A DNA stretch of 55,690 nt from Yinghuangia seranimata (GCF_029953285.1 NZ_JASAOI010000058.1:63547-119236); one strand, 5' to 3'. Counted from the stretch's first letter, positions 8,699 through 17,340 are shown. Numbers and translations are program-made. The notes: generated by a model from the letters alone, not told the origin.

Positions 8699-10321
8699 AT
8701 GACCACGACACTCGGCACAGCCGTGTCCGCAACCACGTCCACCGCCGTCGAGCGCGTGCTCGCCGCCGGTCCCGACTCCGCCGCCGTGCGCACCGTCGCC
8801 GCGTTCCTCGACGTCGCGGCCGGCGCGACCGGCCGCGCCACCTTCTACAACACGCGCGACGAGCAGCTCGTGCTGGAGCGCGACGCCCACACCGCGATGT
8901 CCGAGCTCGACCGCGCGCTGTACGCCGCGCTGGTCGCCGGGCCGTCGATGACCGACCGCGCGCGGCAGAGCGGTGCGCTGCGCCTGCTGTCCTCGCCCGC
9001 GGAGGACTCGGCCCTCGACGAGAACGCCGCGGTGCGGCGCGCCGTCTCCCAGCTCACGGTGCCGCGCATGCTCAACCTCTACGGAGCGCTCGCCGCGGAG
9101 CGGGTCAACAACGCGCGTGTGCGCAAGCTCATCCTGCGCACGCTGCTCGGCGCGCCCGCGCTGGAGCGGTGGTCGGTCACGTACCGCCGCAAGCTGGCGG
9201 TCGCGCTGCGGCACGCGTGGGGTGCACGGATGTCCGGCGTGCTGCGCTCGGTGCTCGCCCGCGAGCTCTCCGGGGAGCCGCTCACCGACAAGGAGCGCGG
9301 CATCCTCGCCCGTGAGGTCGACCGGTGGACGGGCGGCCGCGACGCGGCGGTCGTGCGGGAGTGCGTGGCGTTTCTGCTCGGTGCGCCGGGGCCGTACACG
9401 CGGCCGGGGCTGCGGGCTTACGGCGAGGCGCGCACCGACCTCGACGCGGGGCGGGCGCTGCCGTACGAGACGCTCGAAGGACTGCGCGGCCGCTTCCACC
9501 GCGAGGTGCCCTCGGCGCGCGTGCTGGAGCTGACGAAGGCGCGGCTGACCACGGGGCAGCGGCTCGCGGTGCAGGCCACCGCCGAGCGGGCGGCCGTGGA
9601 GGTCGAGGTCGACCTCACGCGCTACGACGCGGTGCGGCTGTACCTGTACGCGTTCGAGCGCGGCCTGACCGCCGACGTCGCGGACGCCCTCGCCGCGCGG
9701 GCGCGGCAGGTCGGGGCGGGACTGGCGCTCGGCGGGCGGCGGATCGCGCTGCTGCTCGACGGGTCGGGCTCGATGGCCGGGTCCGAGACGCAGCCGCTGC
9801 GGCCGATCGCCGTCACGCTCGCGCTGCGGGACGCGTTCCGGGCGGGCGCCGACGTGGTCGCGGAGGAGTGGTTCGGCGGCCGGGCCGACGCGTCGGGGCT
9901 GGTGCACCCGGGCGGCGCCACGGCACCCACCGAGGCGCTGATCGCGGCGCTCTCCACCGGGCCGGACCTGGTCGTGGTGGTCGGCGACGGGTACGAGAAC
10001 ACGCCCGCGGGGCGGTTCGCGGAGACGCTGGACGCCGCGCGCGGGCTGGGCGTCCGTACCCCCGTCGTGCACCTCAACCCGGTGCTCGCCGCGGAGACCG
10101 GCGGCGTGCGGGCGCTCGGCGAGGCCGTTCCGGTCGCCGCGCTGCAGCGCCTGGAGAGCCTCGAACTGGCCGCCTGCCGACTGCTGTTGGAGGTGGACCC
10201 GGAGGCCGCGGCGGGACTGCTGCTGCGGATCGCCGGGGTGGCCGAGCGGGCGCTGCCCGAGACTGCGGCCGACGACGTACGGACAACGACCGACGAGGCG
10301 CCCGAGGAGGTGTCCCCATGA
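8699..10321 (+). CDS. Ro60/TROVE-like RNA-binding protein with C-terminal vWA domain
   Basis: The protein has 540 aa. Residues ~1-345 are alpha-helical and HEAT-like, with 'ATFYNTRDEQ' near residue 47 and 'RVNNARVRKLILRTLLG' that I read as resembling TROVE domains. Residues ~348-500 form a von Willebrand A domain with a complete-looking MIDAS: D354-G-S356-G-S358, then 'GGATAPTEAL' and 'LVVVVGDGYEN', laid out as in the Ro60 vWA half. Ro60 orthologues bind Y RNAs and misfolded RNA as a ring and in bacteria guide RNA to nucleases or RNA repair. The N-terminal half is too diverged for me to be sure of the TROVE assignment. GGGAG lies 8 nt before ATG 8699. The next gene's ATG overlaps the TGA, and a Y RNA-like sequence precedes it. 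Confidence 0.75.
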   Translation: MTTTLGTAVSATTSTAVERVLAAGPDSAAVRTVAAFLDVAAGATGRATFYNTRDEQLVLERDAHTAMSELDRALYAALVAGPSMTDRARQSGALRLLSSPAEDSALDENAAVRRAVSQLTVPRMLNLYGALAAERVNNARVRKLILRTLLGAPALERWSVTYRRKLAVALRHAWGARMSGVLRSVLARELSGEPLTDKERGILAREVDRWTGGRDAAVVRECVAFLLGAPGPYTRPGLRAYGEARTDLDAGRALPYETLEGLRGRFHREVPSARVLELTKARLTTGQRLAVQATAERAAVEVEVDLTRYDAVRLYLYAFERGLTADVADALAARARQVGAGLALGGRRIALLLDGSGSMAGSETQPLRPIAVTLALRDAFRAGADVVAEEWFGGRADASGLVHPGGATAPTEALIAALSTGPDLVVVVGDGYENTPAGRFAETLDAARGLGVRTPVVHLNPVLAAETGGVRALGEAVPVAALQRLESLELAACRLLLEVDPEAAAGLLLRIAGVAERALPETAADDVRTTTDEAPEEVSP

Positions 10322-11355
10322 GGAACCCGTTCGCCAGGAAGGCGGACCCGGCCGAGGTCACCGCCGCGGCGGGCTCGGCGACCGTCGCCGAACTGCTCGG
10401 CGGCACCGCGCCCGGGCGCGTGCAGAGCGTCGGCCGGATGCAGGTGCTGCCGCTGCTCGCGGGCGACGCGCCGACCGCAGATCTCGGCGACCCGCGCGAG
10501 CTGGCGATCTCCACGGACAACTACGGCACGCTGCGGTTCGGCAACGGCGGCCCGGGCGTCGCGCTGGTGCCGTGCCACCTCGCGGTCATCGTGCCGCAGG
10601 CCGCGCAGGACCACGCGATGCCGCGCGCCACGCTGGTCGCGCCGGGGACGCAGCTCGCGTACACCGCGGCCATGTGCGTGCAGCAGACCCAGGGCGGGCT
10701 GATCCGGTCCGGCCGGCACAGGCTGGCGGTGCTGCCGCCCTCGCTGCGCGAGGCGGCCTCCGACCTGCCGGCCGCGCCGGGGTACAACCGGCTGTGGCCG
10801 GCGGTGAGTGCGTTCAACGCGTCCTCGGGATCCGGGAGCGTGGCCGACCTGATCCGGTTCCTGGCCCGGTTCGCGACCGAACTCGACCAGTTCGTCGCCG
10901 AGTTCGAACTCGTCGACGACCAGATCGGGGCGGTCGTGCTGCTCGACGGGCAGGTCGTCGGCGTCGAGCGCGCCCCGTCGCACGCCTACTGGCGGGCGAT
11001 GTGGGAGCCGCTGATCCGGTTCTGCTACGGCGCCGAAGCGGTCCGCCGCGAGGCGGCCGGGGTGCCGGCCGACGCACGCACCCGCGTGCCGCTCGGGCCG
11101 GTATCCGGCGGCGACGGGGCCGACCCGCTCGCCCTCCTCGCGGCCGCGGTCCGCGACGCCGACACACGCGAGCAGTCCCTCGCCGAGGCCGCCGCGGCCG
11201 AGGCGGGGGCGCGGACGCTGCTGGTCGGCGTCGACCAGCGGCACGAGGACACGGCCGTCGGGCAGGTGCTCGGCGACACGCTGGTGGGGGCGTACGCCCT
11301 CGCCGGGGACACACCGGTGTACGCGTCGCTGACGGCACGCGCCGCGGCGGTCTGA
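10318..11355 (+). CDS. ARPP-1-like domain protein, partner of the Ro-like protein
   Basis: This protein has 345 aa and its ATG overlaps the Ro-like gene's TGA (ATGA), indicating translational coupling. Residues ~25-130 ('VQSVGRMQVLPLL', then 'HLAVIVPQAAQDHAMPRATL' and 'YTAAMCVQQTQGGLI') match my memory of the ARPP-1 domain, in which 'G..TV.PLL' is followed by a 'DGEELVGAKQNR'-like strand. The 'DGEELVG' acidic signature is replaced here by 'IVPQAAQ', so this would be a diverged member. No signal peptide or membrane span is seen. ARPP-1 domains have been linked by comparative genomics to ADP-ribose and RNA-repair neighbourhoods, but no activity is known to me. The C-terminal third is Ala-rich and helical. 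Confidence 0.6.
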   Translation: MRNPFARKADPAEVTAAAGSATVAELLGGTAPGRVQSVGRMQVLPLLAGDAPTADLGDPRELAISTDNYGTLRFGNGGPGVALVPCHLAVIVPQAAQDHAMPRATLVAPGTQLAYTAAMCVQQTQGGLIRSGRHRLAVLPPSLREAASDLPAAPGYNRLWPAVSAFNASSGSGSVADLIRFLARFATELDQFVAEFELVDDQIGAVVLLDGQVVGVERAPSHAYWRAMWEPLIRFCYGAEAVRREAAGVPADARTRVPLGPVSGGDGADPLALLAAAVRDADTREQSLAEAAAAEAGARTLLVGVDQRHEDTAVGQVLGDTLVGAYALAGDTPVYASLTARAAAV

Positions 11356-11382
11356 CAACGGCCGTGGGCGGGCGAGGTACGG

Positions 11383-11415
11383 GGCCGGGTGGCGGAGTGG
11401 ATCCGCCGCCCGGCC
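11383..11415 (+). terminator. Hairpin terminator after the Ro-like operon
   Basis: GGCCGGGTGGCGG pairs with CCGCCGCCCGGCC (13 bp, one G-U) around the 7-nt loop AGTGGAT, 27 nt after the ARPP-1-like stop. There is no U-tract, which is common for actinomycete terminators. A second hairpin, GGCGGAG/CTCCGCC, lies near 11450-11466 before the convergent DUF4031 gene. Confidence 0.65.
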
Positions 11416-11471
11416 GCACGCCCGTCCGTTCGGCGTAGCGCCGGGGGCGGAGTGCGTCCTCCGCCGGCGCG

Positions 11472-11744
11472 TCAGGCCTTGGTCCGCGGCGGCTTCCGTC
11501 TCCGCAGGCCGGCGCCCCGCAAACGGAGCAGCAGCTCCTTGCCGCCGACCGGCTCGGCACCGAGGGCGACCGCGCTGTCGTACAGGTCCGACGGCACGTC
11601 GTAGTGGTCGCGGTCGAAGCCCCGCTCGGGGACGCCGAGCCGGCGCGCAAACGCGTGCAGCTCGTCAAAGGACACATCGCTGACCAGGTGCGACCACATG
11701 CGGCCGCGCCCGGGCCAGGTCGGCGGGTCGATGAGTACCGTCAC
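11472..11744 (-). CDS. DUF4031 domain protein
   Basis: A 90-aa protein beginning at GTG 11744: 'VTVLIDPPTWPGRGRMWSHL' followed by 'FARRLGVPERGFDRDHYDV', the hallmarks of DUF4031. Longer upstream reading frames lack coding character and would run into the divergent gene at 11789. The function of the family is unknown. Conserved Asp, His and Trp residues suggest a small enzyme or metal site, but that is a guess. The C-terminus is very basic (RRRKPPRTK). Confidence 0.85.
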   Translation of the reverse strand: MTVLIDPPTWPGRGRMWSHLVSDVSFDELHAFARRLGVPERGFDRDHYDVPSDLYDSAVALGAEPVGGKELLLRLRGAGLRRRKPPRTKA

Positions 11745-11788
11745 GCCTCGATCATGCCGGTTCCGCGCACCCGACGGACAATGGGCGG

Positions 11789-12160
11789 GTGGAAAACGAC
11801 GTGATCGAAACCGCCCTGCACGAGGCCCGCGCGCTGGTGCTGCGTGATCTCGCCGCGTGCGGCGCCGCCGAGCCGGAGTTCGTGTCGCTGGTCGAGGACG
11901 CGGTGTCCGAACGCCGCTGGTGGGTGAAGCAGTGGCCGGACGGCGCGGCGTACGCGCCGGGCCTGGTGGCGCAGGACGTCCAGGAGGCGTTGGAAGCGGC
12001 GGGCGTGCGCTGGCCGTCCTGCCCGCGGCACGACGACACCCCCGACGCGCACCAGCTCTACCTGGAGCCGGAGCTCGGCGAGGACCCGACGTGGGTGTGC
12101 GAGAAGGACGCCGCGCCCGTCGCGCCGCTCGGCTGGCTGTCGATGGCCGAGGCGGAGTAG
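11789..12160 (+). CDS. Conserved hypothetical protein, 123 aa
   Basis: I do not recognise a named family. It starts at GTG 11789, 44 bp from the divergent DUF4031 start, with a weak GGGCGG upstream. The protein is acidic, Trp-rich ('RRWWVKQWPDG') and has two Cys (in 'WPSCPRHDDT' and 'TWVCEKDAAP') that could sit close in space. 'DAHQLYLEPELGEDPTWVC' looks like a beta-sheet core. No membrane span or signal peptide. Codon bias is clearly that of a real gene, and similar short proteins occur in other actinomycetes as far as I recall. Confidence 0.75.
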   Translation: MENDVIETALHEARALVLRDLAACGAAEPEFVSLVEDAVSERRWWVKQWPDGAAYAPGLVAQDVQEALEAAGVRWPSCPRHDDTPDAHQLYLEPELGEDPTWVCEKDAAPVAPLGWLSMAEAE

Positions 12161-12211
12161 GCCGCCTCGAGGTGTGGGGCCGGAGTGCACCGGCCCCACC
12201 CGGGTCCCCGG

Positions 12212-12850
12212 TCAGGCCTGCTGGCGGGGGATGCCGCCTTCCAGGCGGTCGAGCTCGGTGCGGAGGTTGTGGCGCGCGGCCTCCTCGTACCGCGCGTAGC
12301 CGAGCGGCGTGTGGAAGAGCCGCGGCAGCTCGAGCAGGTCGCGCAGGACGGCGGCGCGGGCGCCGCGGAAGGCCTCTTCCGGGACGAACGCGTACTCCTC
12401 GCGCACGGCGGCGGCGTACGCGTCGTAGTGGTCGCGGTCGCTGGCCAGGATCGCCAGGTCCGCGTCGCACAACACGGCCGCGTTGCGGTCGCCCTCGGAC
12501 GGCGCGTGCTCGGCGGTCACCCGCACCAGCCGGGCCGTCTCGGCGACCAGGCCCGGGTCGAACCCGGCCTCGGGCAGCGCGCGTTCGGCGAGGCGGGCGC
12601 TGCGCTCCTCGTTGTCGGCGCGGGCCGGGTCGTACACCGCGTCGTGGAACCACGCGGCGAGCCGCACGGCGTCCGCGTCGTCGGCGTCCTCGGCCAGCTC
12701 GTCGACGAGGTCGAGCACGGCGAGCAGATGCCCGGTGGCGTGGTAGCGCCGGTGCGGCTGCGAGTACCGGCCGATCAGATCCTCGCCGACGGCCGCGGCC
12801 GTCGATCCGGAGCCCTCGACGAGCCGGGCCCAGCGTTCCTGCAACGTCAT
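12212..12850 (-). CDS. HD-domain metal-dependent phosphohydrolase
   Basis: This 212-aa protein of the COG4339 type carries the metal-binding pattern H37 ('RRYHATGHL'), H69-D70 ('WFHDAVYD') and a later Asp around 'LCDADLAIL'. Members hydrolyse phosphate esters or nucleotides, but the substrate here is unknown. The open frame extends thousands of bases upstream through other genes' shadows. ATG 12850 is chosen because AGGAG lies 8 nt upstream and the protein then has the family length. It is 146 bp downstream of the helD-like gene on the same strand; that gap has no visible element. Confidence 0.85.
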   Translation of the reverse strand: MTLQERWARLVEGSGSTAAAVGEDLIGRYSQPHRRYHATGHLLAVLDLVDELAEDADDADAVRLAAWFHDAVYDPARADNEERSARLAERALPEAGFDPGLVAETARLVRVTAEHAPSEGDRNAAVLCDADLAILASDRDHYDAYAAAVREEYAFVPEEAFRGARAAVLRDLLELPRLFHTPLGYARYEEAARHNLRTELDRLEGGIPRQQA

Positions 12851-12996
12851 GGTGGCGGTCTCCTGGATGCGTTCCACGCCCTCAGCATGCCAGCCGACCC
12901 GGGCTTTTCCCGGCATCCCGGCCGGTGCGCCGCCCGCGGCTGAGGCGGTTGGCGGACCGTGGTGCATATCCGATGATCGGTCCGCGTCGTCCCGGG

Positions 12997-15150
12997 TCAG
13001 GCGGCCGACAACTCGTCGGGGAGGGGGCGGTTGTGGATGATCGTCAGGCCGGAGACGGCGCGCGTGAGAACGACGTACAGCCGTCGCAGGCCCTGGGGTT
13101 CGGCCTCGACGATGGCCGCGGGTTCGACGACGGCGATGTGGTCGAACTCGAGGCCCTTGGCGAGTGAGGCCGGTACGAGGTTGAGTCGGGTTTCGTCGGC
13201 CTCGGTGCCCAACTGGCGGAAGTCCAGGGCGGCTTCGCGGAGGGCGGCGGCGAGGGCGGGGATCTGGGCGTCGGCGGCGATCAGCCCGATCGAGCCCTCG
13301 TGGGTGAGGAGTCGGGCGGCCTCGGTCGCGGCGGTGTTGTCCACAGCCTGGGGATCGTCGACGGCGCGCAGGTCGAGGGAGCCGGGGGCCTCGCGGACCG
13401 AACTCGCCGGGGCGAGGCCCGGCGCGATGTGCGGGAGCAGGCGGGAGGCGAACTCGAGGATCTCGCGCGGGACGCGGAAACCCTGGGTCAGTTCCTCGTA
13501 GCGGACGTCGGCGCGGCCGAGGTGGCGCAGCGTCTCGGACCAGTCGGTCGCGGCCCACGGCGTGGTGCCCTGCGCGATGTCGCCGAGCACGGTCGCCGAA
13601 CCGGTCGTGCAGCGGCGGCCGATCGCGCGGCACTGCATCGCGGAGAGGTCCTGGGCCTCGTCGACGACGACGTGGCCGACGCTGCCGGTGCGCGACACGA
13701 GGTCGGCGACCTCGTCGACCAGGACGGCGTCCGCCGGGGTCCACGGCGCGGTGCGGACGCCGCGGGCCGGCTTCGCCCACAGGATCGCGGCCTGTTCGTC
13801 GGCGGTGAGCAGCCCGTCGGCGTGCTCGGCGAGGAACTCCGGTTCGGAGAGCAGCCGGAGCACCAGCTTGGCCGGGTCGACCGCGGGCCAGAGGGCGTTC
13901 ACCATGTCGCGCACCGGCTTGGAGCGGGCGACGGCGTCCTGCACGCGGTCGTCGGGCGACTCGCCGGCGCGTTCCATCTGCACGAGGATCCCGTGCGCGA
14001 GGCGCTGATGGAGCATGTCGCGCGCGGCGCCGTACCGCACGTCGCGGCCGCGCAGACCGTCGAGGATCTCCTCGATCTCGTACGACGGCAGCCGCCAGCG
14101 CCGAGAGCCGCGCACCACGAGGAGCCCCTCGGTCGGTGCGGCGAGCCCGGACCACACGGCGCGGCGCAGCACGTCGGCCATCCGCGCGTCGCCCTTGAGC
14201 CGCCCGGACCCGGGGGTGTCCGCGGCCTTCACGGGGACGTTCGCGACCAGGTCCTCGACGGTGGTCTGACCGACCTCGACCTCGCCGAGCGCGGGCAGCA
14301 CCTGCTGGATGTAGTCGAGGAACGAGCGGTTCGGCCCGACGACGAGGGTGCCGCTGCGGTTGAGCCGGTCGCGGTGCGCGTACAGCAGCCACGCGACGCG
14401 GTGCAGGCCGACGGCGGTCTTCCCGGTGCCGGGCGCGCCCTGCACGCACACGGTCTGGCCGAGGTCGGCGCGGACGATCTCGTCCTGGTCGGGCTGGATG
14501 GTGGCGACGATGTCGCGCATCGGACCGACGCGCGGGCGCTCGATCTCGGCGGCGAGGATGGCGCTCTTGCCGTCGGCCTCGCCGGGGTCGGTCAGGTGCT
14601 CGTCCTCGAACGCGGTCAGCTCGCCGCCGGTCCAGCCGAAGCGGCGGCGCAGCTCGACGCCGAGCGGGTCGATGCGGGTCGCGCGGTAGAACGACCGCGA
14701 CACGGGCGCGCGCCAGTCGACGACCATCGGGTCGCCGAGGTGGTCGTGGACGTGGCGGCGGCCGATCCAGAAGCGCTCGACGGGGCGGCTCGGGTCGGCC
14801 CGGACCTCGACGGGCGCGGTGCCGGTGGACACGTCGGGGGCGTCCGCGAACCGGCCGTCGACGCGGCCGAAGAACAGCGGCACGTCGGCGAGGTCGGCGA
14901 GGGCCGCGATGCGGGTCTGGATGAGGCTGGTGACGATCTTGTTCGACACGTCGTTGCCGCCGACGTCGCGCAGGTCGATCGCCTCGGTCTCCTCGCGCAT
15001 GCGGCGCAGGCAGGCACGGGACGCGGCGAGGTGCGCGCGCTCGCCGGCGAGCGCGGCCTCGGGGTCGGCGGTCGGGTCGGCGAACGGGTCGGTGCGCGGG
15101 TCGATGTGCGGATCGGCGGCAGGGTCGATCGACCCCGGTGCAGATGACAT
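12997..15150 (-). CDS. helD: HelD/HelR-type RNA polymerase-recycling UvrD-family helicase
   Basis: This 717-aa superfamily 1 motor has Walker A 'GAPGTGKTAV' (K244), Walker B 'VVVDEAQDLS', and a C-terminal UvrD-like motif VI region 'RRLYVVLTRAVSGL'. The N-terminal ~200 residues hold the HelD coiled coil ('AGERAHLAASRACLRRMREE') and the 'PMVVDWRAPVSRSFYRAT' segment seen in HelD/HelR. These proteins pry stalled RNA polymerase off DNA. The actinomycete HelR subgroup also displaces rifamycins. I looked for a rifamycin-associated element upstream and found none, so a resistance role is not supported. The first ~35 residues are a low-complexity Asp/Pro repeat. CGGAG lies about 5 nt before ATG 15150. 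Confidence 0.88.
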   Translation of the reverse strand: MSSAPGSIDPAADPHIDPRTDPFADPTADPEAALAGERAHLAASRACLRRMREETEAIDLRDVGGNDVSNKIVTSLIQTRIAALADLADVPLFFGRVDGRFADAPDVSTGTAPVEVRADPSRPVERFWIGRRHVHDHLGDPMVVDWRAPVSRSFYRATRIDPLGVELRRRFGWTGGELTAFEDEHLTDPGEADGKSAILAAEIERPRVGPMRDIVATIQPDQDEIVRADLGQTVCVQGAPGTGKTAVGLHRVAWLLYAHRDRLNRSGTLVVGPNRSFLDYIQQVLPALGEVEVGQTTVEDLVANVPVKAADTPGSGRLKGDARMADVLRRAVWSGLAAPTEGLLVVRGSRRWRLPSYEIEEILDGLRGRDVRYGAARDMLHQRLAHGILVQMERAGESPDDRVQDAVARSKPVRDMVNALWPAVDPAKLVLRLLSEPEFLAEHADGLLTADEQAAILWAKPARGVRTAPWTPADAVLVDEVADLVSRTGSVGHVVVDEAQDLSAMQCRAIGRRCTTGSATVLGDIAQGTTPWAATDWSETLRHLGRADVRYEELTQGFRVPREILEFASRLLPHIAPGLAPASSVREAPGSLDLRAVDDPQAVDNTAATEAARLLTHEGSIGLIAADAQIPALAAALREAALDFRQLGTEADETRLNLVPASLAKGLEFDHIAVVEPAAIVEAEPQGLRRLYVVLTRAVSGLTIIHNRPLPDELSAA

Positions 15151-15361
15151 GGAAACTCCGGACGGCGTTGGCCGGCGCCCAACCCTGAGGGGCAGTGCGG
15201 TTACGCGGCAGCGGAATGCGCCAGCCTAAACCCGGCGCGGGTCCCCGACCAACCCTGATTTCCGTCGGGGGACCGGTCATCCCTCCGGCGTAACTCCGGA
15301 CAGCACAGTGACGACCTTCTACCGACGCACCCCTTATGTCCGAAAACGTAATGTTGAAGAC

Positions 15362-15577
15362 ATGGCCACCGCATCCCACCCCCCGAACCGGCAGGCCCCC
15401 CGGCTTCCCGCCGCTCGCGGCGGGGACCCCGTGGCCCGCACCACCCCCGAGAGCCCCACCCACCCCGGCGCGCTCGCGCGTACCGGACACGTCGCCGCCG
15501 TCACGGCACGCGGTGTAGGCGTGTTCGCCGTCACCACCGCGAAGGTCGTCTTCATGGGCGAGTACGCCGTCGACTGA
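15362..15577 (+). CDS. Small hypothetical protein, 71 aa
   Basis: A short ORF starting at ATG 15362, preceded by GAAGA at about 6 nt. The first ~40 residues are Pro/Arg-rich and disordered. The last 30 ('TGHVAAVTARGVGVFAVTTA' then 'KVVFMGEYAVD') are hydrophobic with alternating Val/Ala, possibly one membrane-associated helix. An upstream in-frame ATG at 15308 would add 18 residues. It is followed closely by tandem repeats and a bidirectional terminator, which supports it being a transcribed unit. I know no function. Confidence 0.55.
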   Translation: MATASHPPNRQAPRLPAARGGDPVARTTPESPTHPGALARTGHVAAVTARGVGVFAVTTAKVVFMGEYAVD

Positions 15578-15578
15578 C

Positions 15579-15623
15579 AGCCGAACCAAGCCGAACCAAG
15601 CCGAACCAGCCGAACCAGCCGAA
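15579..15623. repeat. Short tandem repeat (9-10 bp unit, five copies)
   Basis: AGCCGAACCA occurs twice, then AGCCGAACC twice, then AGCCGAACGA, directly after the stop of the small ORF and before the terminator hairpin. It looks like replication slippage in a non-coding spacer. Confidence 0.85.
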
Positions 15624-15625
15624 CG

Positions 15626-15664
15626 AAAAAGCCCCGCACCCGGAACGGGTGCGGGGCCTCTTTC
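15626..15664. terminator. Bidirectional terminator between convergent genes
   Basis: An A-tract, a perfect 11-bp stem GCCCCGCACCC (15631-15641) / GGGTGCGGGGC (15647-15657) with loop GGAAC, then CTCTTT. It serves the small ORF on the plus strand and the XPB helicase on the minus strand. Confidence 0.9.
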
Positions 15665-15690
15665 GACTTTCGACTCGCGACTTGCGACTC

Positions 15691-17340
15691 TCAGCCGCGC
15701 AGGTCGTCCGCGTCGACGATGCGGTACGCGTATCCCTGCTCGGCGAGGAAGCGCTGCCGGTGGGCCGCGAACTCCTGGTCGATCGTGTCGCGCGCCACCA
15801 CCGAGTAGAACCGCGCCGCGCGCCCGTCCGCCTTCGGCCGCAGCACGCGCCCGAGCCGCTGGGCCTCCTCCTGCCGGGACCCGAACGAGCCCGACACCTG
15901 GATCGCGACGGCCGCCTCGGGCAGGTCGATCGAGAAGTTCGCGACCTTGCTGACCACGAGCACCGAGATCTCGCCCTGCCGGAACGCCTCGAAGAGCCGC
16001 TCCCGTTCCGTGTTGCGGGTCTCGCCCTTGATGACCGGCGCGTTCAGCGTCTCGCCCAGCTCGTCGAGCTGGTCGATGTACTGGCCGATGACCAGGGTCT
16101 GCTCGCCCGTGTGCTGCTCCACCAGCTCGCGCGTCACCCGCGTCTTCGTCGCGGTCGTCGCGCAGAACCGGTAGCGCTCCTCGGGCTCGGCGGTCGCGTA
16201 CGCGAGCCGCTCGGCGTCGGTCAGCGTGACCCGTACCTCGACGCAGTCCGCGGGGGCGATGTAGCCCTGGTTCTCGATCTCCTTCCACGGTGCGTCGTAG
16301 CGCTTGGGGCCGATCAGTGAGAACACGTCGCCCTCGCGGCCGTCCTCGCGCACCAGCGTCGCGGTCAGGCCGAGCCGGCGGCGGGCCTGGAGGTCCGCGG
16401 TGAAGCGGAAGATCGGCGCGGGCAGCAGGTGGACCTCGTCGTACACGATGAGGCCCCAGTCGCGGGAGTCGAACAGCTCCAGGTGCGGGTACACGCCCTT
16501 CCGGCGGGTCGTCACCACCTGGTACGTCGCGATCGTGACCGGCCGGATCTCCTTGCGGGTGCCCGAGTACTCGCCGATCTCGTCCTCGGTCAGCGACGTC
16601 CGCTTGATCAGCTCGGCCTTCCACTGCCGCGCCGAGACGGTGTTCGTCACCAGGATCAGCGTGGTCGCCTTCGCGGTCGCCATCGCGGCCGCGCCGACCA
16701 GCGTCTTGCCCGCGCCGCAGGGCAGCACCACGACGCCGGAGCCGCCGTGCCAGAAGCCCTCGACGGCCTCCTTCTGGTACGGACGCAGGTGCCAGCCGTC
16801 CTCGGCGAGCTCGATCGGGTGCGCCTCGCCGTCCACATAGCCCGCGAGGTCCTCGGCCGGCCAGCCCAGCTTGAGCAGCACCTGCTTGATCTGGCCGCGC
16901 TCGGACGGGTGCACCGCCACGCTGTCCGCGTCGACCCGCTGGCCGACCAGCGGGGCCATCTTCTTGCTGCGCAGGACCTCTTCGAGGACAGCCCGGTCGG
17001 TGGTGGTCAGCACCAGGCCGTGCACGGGGTGCTTGGCGAGGGTGAGCCGCCCGTACCGGCCCATGGTCTCGGCGACGTCGACCAGCAGCGCGTGCGGCAC
17101 GGGGTACCGCGAATAGCGCAGCAGCACGTCGACGACCTGCTCGGCGTCGTGCCCGGCCGCGCGCGCGTTCCACAGGCCCAGCGGGGTGAGCCGGTAGGTG
17201 TGCACGTGCTCGGGCGCCCGCTCCAACTCGGCGAACGGCGCGATCGCGCGGCGGCAGTCGGCCGCGGCCTCGTGGTCGATCTCGAGCAGCAGCGTCTTGT
17301 CGGACTGGACGATGAGGGGGCCGGAGGTCGGCTCTGGCAC
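15691..17340 (-). CDS. Bacterial XPB (ERCC3) DNA repair helicase
   Basis: This 549-aa SF2 helicase matches actinobacterial XPB along its length: 'GPLIVQSDKTLLLEI' at the start, Walker A 'LPCGAGKTLVG', DEVH-box 'IVYDEVHLLP', 'GLTATLVREDGR', and motif VI 'RQEEAQRLGRVLRPK'. XPB unwinds DNA 3'-5' and in archaea works with the Bax1 nuclease in excision repair. The bacterial role is less clear. The open frame continues to 17484, but GTG 17340 with AAAGG just upstream gives the family length. A protein of a helicase-associated family lies 2.1 kb away on the same strand and may be functionally linked. Confidence 0.92.
   Translation of the reverse strand: MPEPTSGPLIVQSDKTLLLEIDHEAAADCRRAIAPFAELERAPEHVHTYRLTPLGLWNARAAGHDAEQVVDVLLRYSRYPVPHALLVDVAETMGRYGRLTLAKHPVHGLVLTTTDRAVLEEVLRSKKMAPLVGQRVDADSVAVHPSERGQIKQVLLKLGWPAEDLAGYVDGEAHPIELAEDGWHLRPYQKEAVEGFWHGGSGVVVLPCGAGKTLVGAAAMATAKATTLILVTNTVSARQWKAELIKRTSLTEDEIGEYSGTRKEIRPVTIATYQVVTTRRKGVYPHLELFDSRDWGLIVYDEVHLLPAPIFRFTADLQARRRLGLTATLVREDGREGDVFSLIGPKRYDAPWKEIENQGYIAPADCVEVRVTLTDAERLAYATAEPEERYRFCATTATKTRVTRELVEQHTGEQTLVIGQYIDQLDELGETLNAPVIKGETRNTERERLFEAFRQGEISVLVVSKVANFSIDLPEAAVAIQVSGSFGSRQEEAQRLGRVLRPKADGRAARFYSVVARDTIDQEFAAHRQRFLAEQGYAYRIVDADDLRG

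Noticed and set aside
15151..15361. A rifamycin-associated element upstream of the HelD/HelR-like gene
   Set aside because: No inverted repeat resembling that element was found, so rifamycin-inducible resistance is not claimed.
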